Shown here in pieces: positions 58,190 through 64,000 of a stretch of DNA of 64,000 nt. How positions within the stretch are numbered: the first letter of the stretch is position 1; each line of letters begins with the position of its first letter. Position numbers and translations under genes: made by a program. The stretch comes from Tubulanus polymorphus (taxonomy: Eukaryota; Nemertea; Palaeonemertea; Tubulaniformes; Tubulanidae), in contig NC_134032.1 of assembly GCF_964204645.1 (NCBI RefSeq), positions 498,501 through 562,500 on the forward strand. Direction: 5' to 3'. The notes under the pieces were generated by a model. The model was not told the origin of the DNA and made no database searches. It was given only the letters and a program-made list of their open reading frames with translations.

Positions 58190-58620
58190 GTGTAAATTAT
58201 ATCTAAAGTACGCATTTAGCGGGAGTTCAATGAAATATTACATCAAAGTTCTTTAGCAACCCTTCAAGTGACGTTTCCACATGTAACACTGCTAGGGATG
58301 TTAAAGCCGTCATTGTAAATGATGTGTTCAAAAAGAATCATTTTGTTTAATTGACCTCAGACTATTCTAGTTATTGTTTGTATATAGTTTTGATGAAATT
58401 GAATGTATATTCGTAATGTATAACCTATTTTCGACATTATAATCTTGATTTCGATATCTTTTTTTGTATCGATATACATTTCGTAAGAGGTAAAATAAAA
58501 AAGAGAAAGAGTGAAATAGCAAAACAGATTTTCGATTTTCATATATGTTGATTAAACTGTCATATCCAAACATTTTGTTTGTCCACAACCTAGTGTAAAT
58601 TATATCTAAAGTCATTGTAA
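58190..58620. other. AT-rich spacer with direct repeats
   Basis: GTCCACAACCTAGTGTAAAT followed by TATATCTAAAGT occurs at ~58179 and ~58581, ~400 bp apart. AAGTGACGTTTCCACATGTA at 58267 recurs at 62828 near the envelope-like relic. Confidence 0.5.
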
Positions 58621-58765
58621 ATGGAACCCTACAGAGGTTGTCGCATTAGTCACGACCCCTACAGAAGATACCTACATTGTCGCAGGTGTCACGACCCCTA
58701 CATAAGATACCTACATTGTCGCAGTAGTCACAAACCCTACAGAAGATACCTACTACTTCCGTCTA
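58620..58765. repeat. ~39-bp tandem repeat
   Basis: Three to four units of TCACGACCCCTACAGAAGAT and ACCTACATTGTCGCA. Confidence 0.85.
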
Positions 58766-58904
58766 GATTAAACTGTCATATCCAAACTGTTTGTTTGTTT
58801 GTTTGTATTTATCTGTGTACAAAGCAAGCAGGATGTCTACAGTGCTGTAAAAACTGGCCTAGCTAGAAACGGTCGCGCAATCAACAACACGGACTGAAGG
58901 AAGG

Positions 58905-59105
58905 ATCAATGAACACTATCTATAGGCTGTATATAGTAATGAATGATGATAATCAGATGGAGATGTACATAGAGATTGATGCCGAGATACGAGGACTCGA
59001 TACTGATAGTAACGGGTATTTGTTAGTGCTCGTGCAGAAACGTGAGAAAATATAAAAATCAGAAAAAAACAGATAGAAGAAAACATCACCGATATCCTAC
59101 CCACC
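58905..59105 (+). pseudogene. Short relic of the propeller gene
   Basis: TACATAGAGATTGATGCC, GGACTCGATACTGATAGTAA and CGGGTATTTGTTAGTGCTCG correspond to the first propeller strands of the intact gene (49755-49835). It then runs to GAAGAAAACATCACCGAT and stops. It is frameshifted and truncated at both ends. Confidence 0.75.
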
Positions 59106-59559
59106 GATATCCTACCCAGAGTGTCTCGATTTACGTTCCATGCTGCTCTTAAAAGTCGTTTTTCATATCAATGAATAAGGAAACGCCACTATAACCGCCG
59201 GTTATCGCTTCCGCGGGTACCGAACCCGCACGCCAACACAAACCCCGGCCGCAAAAAGTTCACCGGTCTCATTACATCACCGACGATTTCTGGGGTGGAC
59301 AGGTTCTCGCTTAGCGCCCACCAGTCTATATATCTGATCAATCAAATGCATTTTCATCGGAAAGAGGTTTGCTCTATTGATATCGCGCATCCGATTGGTT
59401 AGATATATAGACTGATTTTCATGTACTTACCGATGGTTCCATTAGGTCCATGTCCCGAAATTCCTGAACTTGGGAGACGATTTCCACATCTTACAATGAT
59501 TTCTACTTCATGATTTCTTCTGAAATATCAGAGTCCATTTTTTAATAAGACAGAATCCT
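59106..59559. other. Spacer with a small palindromic element
   Basis: CCAGTCTATATATCTGATC (59320) and the inverted GGTTAGATATATAGACTG (59397-59414) form a ~100-bp palindromic unit. No gene is seen. Confidence 0.5.
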
Positions 59560-59982
59560 TACTGTCTGTCACACCTGCTCTCCGAGCGACGTTTTGGTCC
59601 GTAATTTTGTTAATAATCGGTTTATCTCTAAATATTATGCATCAATTTGTTCAGTAAGGAATTTGCATTCAGAAATAAATCATGAAGTGGCATAGATTTG
59701 TTTGTATTTTCATCTATCAGCGATAGTATACCTAGGAATTTCGATATGCTAATGAGCAGGTGATGACGTCGCTGTAACGTTTCCGAGCGTCCGCGGAGCT
59801 GATTTTTCAGCATTACGCGAGCGTATGCCGAGTAAACTATCGCTCATAAATGAAAACAAAAACAACTTTAGTGAAAATTGTTGTTTATTTCTGAATGCGA
59901 ATTCCTCAGTGAACAAATTGATGCGTAATAAAGGTAGATAAACTAGTTATAAACGCACGGAGAGCAGGTGTGACAGACAGTA
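59560..59982. mobile_element. 423-bp MITE with 25-bp perfect terminal repeats
   Basis: TACTGTCTGTCACACCTGCT-CTCCG (59560-59584) is repeated exactly in inverse at 59958-59982. TA at both outer edges could be a TA target duplication as in Tc1/mariner-type elements. There is no transposase. Confidence 0.8.
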
Positions 59983-60039
59983 GGTAAGATAAGATAAGAT
60001 GAGATAAGATTTGCCTCCTATAAATCCATATTTGCTGCT

Positions 60040-60490
60040 TACACTCTTAACAAATGGTTCTTCAGGGGATTCTTCACAGAACCTACAGGTTCTTCGCAGA
60101 ACCGTTGGCCCTTTGAATTGGTTTTTCACGACTTCGAGGGGAACTTGGTCGTGTAAAAGGTTCTTTGAACCCATCATTTAGTAATGATAGACCATATTTT
60201 TTTTAATAGATTTTCCCTCTAGATTTAGAGATAGGGTCCATGTCAAAAACTCGACGAGGAGACACTGACAATTTGCAGCACTGCGTTTATAGTCTCTAAA
60301 GATTTACAAGAAGCCCTAAAAAGACACTTTCTAGAACCCTTATTTGGATATATCTTAGGTTTTTCGAAAATCCCCTAGGTTCTTCAATGAACCTTTCATT
60401 GCATAAGGGATGGTTCTTTGAGGAACCTTTGTCCGAGTGAATGGGGTTCTTTCAATGGGGTTCTGCGAAGAACTCTGTGGTCACAATATC
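60040..60490. repeat. GGTTCTT/AAGAACC-rich element
   Basis: GGTTCTTCAGGGGATTCTTC, AGGTTCTTCGCAGAACC, AGGTTCTTTGAACCC and, 250 bp on, GGTTCTTCAATGAACC and GGTTCTGCGAAGAACTC form many mutual inverted repeats. Such GGTTCTT..AAGAACC elements are common miniature transposons in aquatic animals. Confidence 0.65.
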
Positions 60491-60519
60491 TAGGAGTCAT
60501 ATAGAAGAGTTTAAGGAAA

Positions 60520-61060
60520 ATAATGTAAACAGTTTGATAGATCAACTGTTTAGATGCTGACACACAAGGCCGGATGTTTGTTTACTGGTAGCGTGCGGAT
60601 TGGCTACCAACAGCTAAAGCGTAACAGATCAGTTTTATCATGGACTCTTAACTCGTTTTCAGAGTCCATGGTTTTATTAATATGAAAGATTGCAGACCAG
60701 CATTTAATCCACTGTTTCAGGATTCCAGTATGTTATCAGTGATAAACATGTTAAACTATCTGAGATTGATAACAGAGGAGCTGTTATTCCTATCAGGTAC
60801 GATGATCTGGGGACCAGCAGTTCAAAGGTTGGTTGACGATAACCTCAGCGGATAGATAACATAGTGACGATCGACTTTTAATTGTCTCTATGTCAACTAT
60901 CCACTGGTGAACCCGGGTTTGACAACTCTTGAGCAACTGGTAGTATTAGATATAATGATCACGCGCGTTAAGTGGTGGACTCTACACATCACGTCAGATA
61001 CATAAAGCGATAAGAGTAAGAAACAGCACTCACTGAGAGTCTATCATATGAACGCTATAA
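60520..61060 (+). pseudogene. Third relic of the propeller gene
   Basis: CAACTGTTTAGATGCTGACA, CGGATGTTTGTTTACTG, ACAGATCAGTTTTATCATGG, GTATGTTATCAGTGATAAAC and GATTGATAACAGAGGAGC follow the intact gene's last blades in order. A MITE (60807-60940) splits it. It resumes with GTATTAGATATAATGATCAC and ends near GAGTCTATCATATGAACG, matching the intact C-terminus. Stops and frameshifts make it non-functional. Confidence 0.8.
60807..60940. mobile_element. Hairpin MITE inserted in propeller relic 3
   Basis: CAGCAGTTCAAAGGTTGGTT on the left and CAACTCTTGAGCAACTGG on the right; its interior GACTTTTAATTGTC..GTCAACTATCCACTGGT is shared with 56770-56898. Confidence 0.75.
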
Positions 61061-61339
61061 TTTAATCCCCCCCCCCCCCGATTCAGGAGACAAAGTTTTT
61101 AAAGGAATATATGCTGCAAGAATATTGCGAATAATATATATATATATATATCAATATTGCGAATCCACTCGATTATGAATGGATTAAAACTTGTCACATG
61201 ATTACATCTGAAGACATAGATCAGTCGCGATACTTTCACATAAGATAGAGTGGAAATTCTGTCTTGAAAGCGCAAAACCTTTAAGGCAATATTCATAAAT
61301 CCTGCCGACATTCCTATAGTATCGGTATCAACCGATATC

Positions 61340-61515
61340 GGCGACCATATAATCAGAGTTGCTGATAAATATCATCCCAAGGCTGAAAAGCTTTCATCTC
61401 AAAAGACGACGGAATATCCATCCGTTTAAGTTTAATAAACTCACGGATATTCGATAGAAATTTTACCTGTGGAGAATTAAAAGATTTTAAAATCATTTGA
61501 GATCGGAACAATGTT
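61340..61515 (+). pseudogene. Relic unit shared with 63.5 and 63.9 kb (NLR-cluster family)
   Basis: ATAATCAGAGTTGCTGATAA, ATATCATCCCAAGGCTGAAA, CTTTCATCTCAAAAG and GATATTCGATAGAAATTTTA match 63490-63600 and 63895-63950. The following GAGAATTAAAAGATTTTAAA and GAGATCGGAACAATG correspond to GAATTGGAAAAATTTAACAC and GCGATCGAAACAATT at 55127-55170, linking this unit to the NLR-like relic. Frames are broken. Confidence 0.55.
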
Positions 61516-62029
61516 GAGCTCCATGGGAACAAGCTGATGGTAGAAATCATCCTTACAAACTGTCTTACGATTTATGCAAAAGCAACACGATGTAAAACCT
61601 ATAACAAGATGGCGCAGATATTGGAGTAGAGATAATATAGGATGCTACAGGATGGACTAGTCAGCAGAAGGAAACGCAAGACTGGCCAATACGCGCGCGG
61701 CGTTGCACGGGTAGTACTCTTGTCACAATGGCGGCGGCAAGTTCGGCTCCTCCAAGGAAGAAAAGGAAGCATGAAAATGAAACTACTTCGGTCGTTGGGA
61801 CATTGCCCGACGGGGCAAGGGTCGATGGTACAAGGATTTTTTTTGGAGAAGAGAATGAGAATTAATTCCAAAAGGAAAATATTAGTCTCTGAAATAAGCA
61901 ATGACTTTCATAGAGAACAACCCTATAAACAATCAGTCGGACAGGGTCCAGTGAATAAATATTCTGGGGATTTGAATTAATATCGCAGGGCTTTGAATGG
62001 ATGCCATCATGATGTCAAGGCTTTCCTCC
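61516..62029. other. Spacer with one small ORF
   Basis: GACTGGCCAATACGC and GTTGCACGGG at 61680-61710 recur at 63328-63357, showing a duplicated segment. The small ORF at 61728-61865 is listed separately. Confidence 0.4.
61728..61865 (+). CDS. Small ORF, 45 residues, basic N-terminus
   Basis: ATG in a good context (CACAATGGCGGCG) opens MAAASSAPPRKKRKHENETT, including a PPRKKRKHE patch like a nuclear localisation signal, and ends ENEN-stop. It could be the first exon of a gene or transposase, or chance. A GT donor-like site is not evident. Low confidence that it is a real gene. Confidence 0.25.
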   Translation: MAAASSAPPRKKRKHENETTSVVGTLPDGARVDGTRIFFGEENEN

Positions 62030-62690
62030 ACTAAAAATCACTCATCAATAATATCCAGGATAACCTGATCGAACAATTCGCCGGACAAAATAGGGTACGG
62101 ATCTTGGAAATGGAATCTGCATTACGTGCTATGAGTGATTTACCTCGGTGCTAGAGGTTTCTGCACAGTATTCTAAGGAGGTACACAAATGGCTGGCCTG
62201 CGTACGGAATCTAATTGATGAGTATCGGCCGATCAATCTAGGACCATCGCACCTAATTTTCCAAAACAATCGGTACAATTCGAGATCTTCCTACGCATTA
62301 TTTTGGATTCACGATTTCATATTCGAATCCAGGGCATTACTATCAAGTGCGAAACGTTCTCTATACGAGGACTGACAAGGCGATATATATCAACGTCAAA
62401 TTTTCGATATCAGAAACCAGCACTATTTTTACCGACTATTCCGTTTCTGCAATGCCCGTGCCGGTCGATGCGCACAATTGCACCTTGATAAAAAACCTTC
62501 CAGACTATATCGGTGTCTCCCATTCTGGTGATTTTTATACGGAATTTAATTCCAAACAATTCCTACAGCGTGAAGGAAAGGGTATTAAAGTCTGTCCCAC
62601 TGCACTGCACTGTTCACGAGCCGTTCCGTCGTGTGCCAGTGGAACCATAAACACATAATGCAATTTTGCGATATAAGTTACCAGGAGTCA
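62030..62690 (+). pseudogene. Broken envelope-like glycoprotein relic of an LTR retroelement (tentative)
   Basis: Two overlapping plus-strand frames (62148-62372 and 62347-62655) carry what looks like one former protein divided by a frameshift and preceded by a stop near 62150. The second frame has a beta-strand-rich segment with a PVPV-type motif, then a Cys-containing stretch and further spaced cysteines, reminiscent of F/Env-type glycoproteins of gypsy- or BEL-like elements. No gag, pol, LTR or transmembrane anchor is visible nearby, so the assignment rests on general resemblance. It cannot make an intact protein. Confidence 0.3.
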
Positions 62691-63429
62691 GGCTTGTTTG
62701 ACGGGGGGAGGAGAGAGGCCTCTTGGTCAATGGCCTGCCCTGATAAACCTGCACAAGCTTTCCTGTACCATGTGTCTGATACGATTACCATGCGGTTGCG
62801 GAATCACATCAGCCACATTCAAAGTTCAAGTGACGTTTCCACATGTAACACTACTAGGGATAAAATAAGTAGTAGATTTCCAAATCTAAAGGGGAGATCA
62901 GAGACACAGAGAAATATTTCGTATCCGTTTTCTTCGTATTTCATTGTATTATTGTGCAATCGTCGCTGTTTGTCTCATCGGGATTTTCTTACTAGGAAAT
63001 GAATAATAATATCATAACAGCAGCTACGTATTGTTTTCAACGGTCGTTGAATTATGATCGAGCCCGTATTAGAATTATATCTATTTGAACTCAGTACAAC
63101 CTTAGTTTTGGGTTGCCATAACAAGAATTAGACAAACGCTCGCTGACGATGCAGTCTGGCGAGTGGCTAATATAAGGAGGGTCCCCGAAATCTAAGGGGG
63201 AGATCGGAGACACCAGAAGACGAAACTGGAGAATAGAAATAAAAGCTATATTTTTCACTGGAGAAGAATCTTCATTTACTATCAATAGGATTAGGATGGA
63301 TTGGTCAGTTTTACAGGGAAACGCTAGACTGGCCAATACGCTCGACGTTGCACGGGAAAGAGGGTCGACGCACGCAGAAGTGTACTGTAACGATAATAAA
63401 TACTCAAAAGAAGGATCGAGGAAATTCAG
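62691..63429. other. Spacer, duplicated fragments, no gene
   Basis: AAGTGACGTTTCCACATGTA at ~62828 matches 58267. Two versions of an AAATCTAAGGGGGAGATC..GAGACA segment occur at 62880-62910 and 63185-63215. GACTGGCCAATACGC..GTTGCACGGG at 63328 matches 61680. Confidence 0.45.
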
Positions 63430-64000
63430 GATTCGAACCCGTTTGTTTTAAGAGTAATTGTTACATCTGTGATTATATCGGCGACAATGTAATCAGAGTT
63501 GCTGATAAATATCATCCCGAGGTAAAAAAGCTTTCATCTCAAAAGATGACGGAATATCCATCGAGTTTTACGCGAGGATATTCGATAAAATTTGACCGGT
63601 GAGGAATGAATGATTTTAACAATGCGTTAAAATCAGCAGAGATCGAAACAATGTTGGAGCTCCCAGGTATAGAATTTTTCTAAGATAATCTTATACAAGA
63701 TTTATTTATTGATGTAGAAATTGAGGCAAGTACAAAAGAAAATGGGGAATTACTATATCGGATGATTTTTGATGATTATAATTTTAAAGAAACACATTCA
63801 TCTGAAGATTTAGATTCAATGATGATGATGAAATTTTAAATGTTCCTAGAGAATTGGATGTTTGTATAGTGCGTAAAGGTAATCTCAAAAGATGACAGAA
63901 TATAAATCAGGTTTAATCAACGCAAGGATATTCGATAGAAATTCAACCTGCGAAGAATTCAAGAATTTAACACTGCATTAAAATCTTCAGAGAACGGAAC
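63430..64000 (+). pseudogene. Two further relic units of the NLR-cluster family
   Basis: Unit 1 (63430-63690) reads CYICDYIGDNVIRVADKYHP, then LSSQKMTEYPSSF, ends at a stop, and continues frameshifted with CAGCAGAGATCGAAACAATG. Unit 2 (63700-64000) has an acidic DLDSMMMM-like stretch, then repeats CTCAAAAGATGACAGAATAT, GATATTCGATAGAAATTCAA and GAATTTAACACTGCATTAAA. The copy runs off the right edge. Confidence 0.55.

Overview
This window is animal nuclear DNA. Its genes are split by GT-AG introns, it is AT-rich, and most of it is intron or intergenic sequence filled with small inverted-repeat transposons, tandem repeats and tRNA-like short elements. The gene content and repeats suggest a marine invertebrate, perhaps a lophotrochozoan, but no single feature fixes the phylum.

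Layout. (1) 2.6-9.8 kb, minus strand: eight in-phase exons of a cation-chloride-cotransporter-family gene, SLC12A8. The 3' exons lie beyond the left edge. (2) 9.9-27 kb: a gene-poor stretch with several tandem arrays (29 bp, ~38 bp, 167 bp, ~100 bp, 21 bp and ~36 bp periods) and a large inverted duplication (arms near 17 and 20-21 kb). I found no supportable gene in it. (3) 27.0-37.0 kb, minus strand: a complete 13-exon STT3A gene (710 residues), the catalytic subunit of oligosaccharyltransferase. (4) 38.5-40.7 kb, minus strand: a three-exon gene for a predicted secreted protein with a LamG-like domain, a Thr/Pro linker and an Apple/PAN-like domain. (5) 42.9-46.4 kb, minus strand: a seven-exon gene for a 179-residue charged helical protein that I do not recognise. 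It lies between two direct copies of a ~310-bp repeat. (6) 48.5-50.5 kb, plus strand: a two-exon gene for a 575-residue protein with an unassigned N-terminal region, a coiled coil and a C-terminal NHL-like beta-propeller. (7) 54-64 kb: a graveyard holding at least three decayed copies of that propeller gene, pieces resembling NACHT/LRR (NLR) receptors, and a broken ORF reminiscent of envelope-type glycoproteins of LTR retroelements.

The genes do not form a pathway. SLC12A8 and STT3A are conserved housekeeping-type genes. The right third looks like a birth-and-death locus of lineage-specific, possibly immune-type, receptors. The most interesting non-gene signals are a recurring CTGANGA-helix-GAAA motif that resembles a hammerhead ribozyme core (at least six places, one in a 254-bp insertion bounded by 24-bp direct repeats), and a piggyBac-like miniature element at TTAA sites, one copy of which is nested inside another hairpin element. 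All family assignments are from reading; no database search was run.
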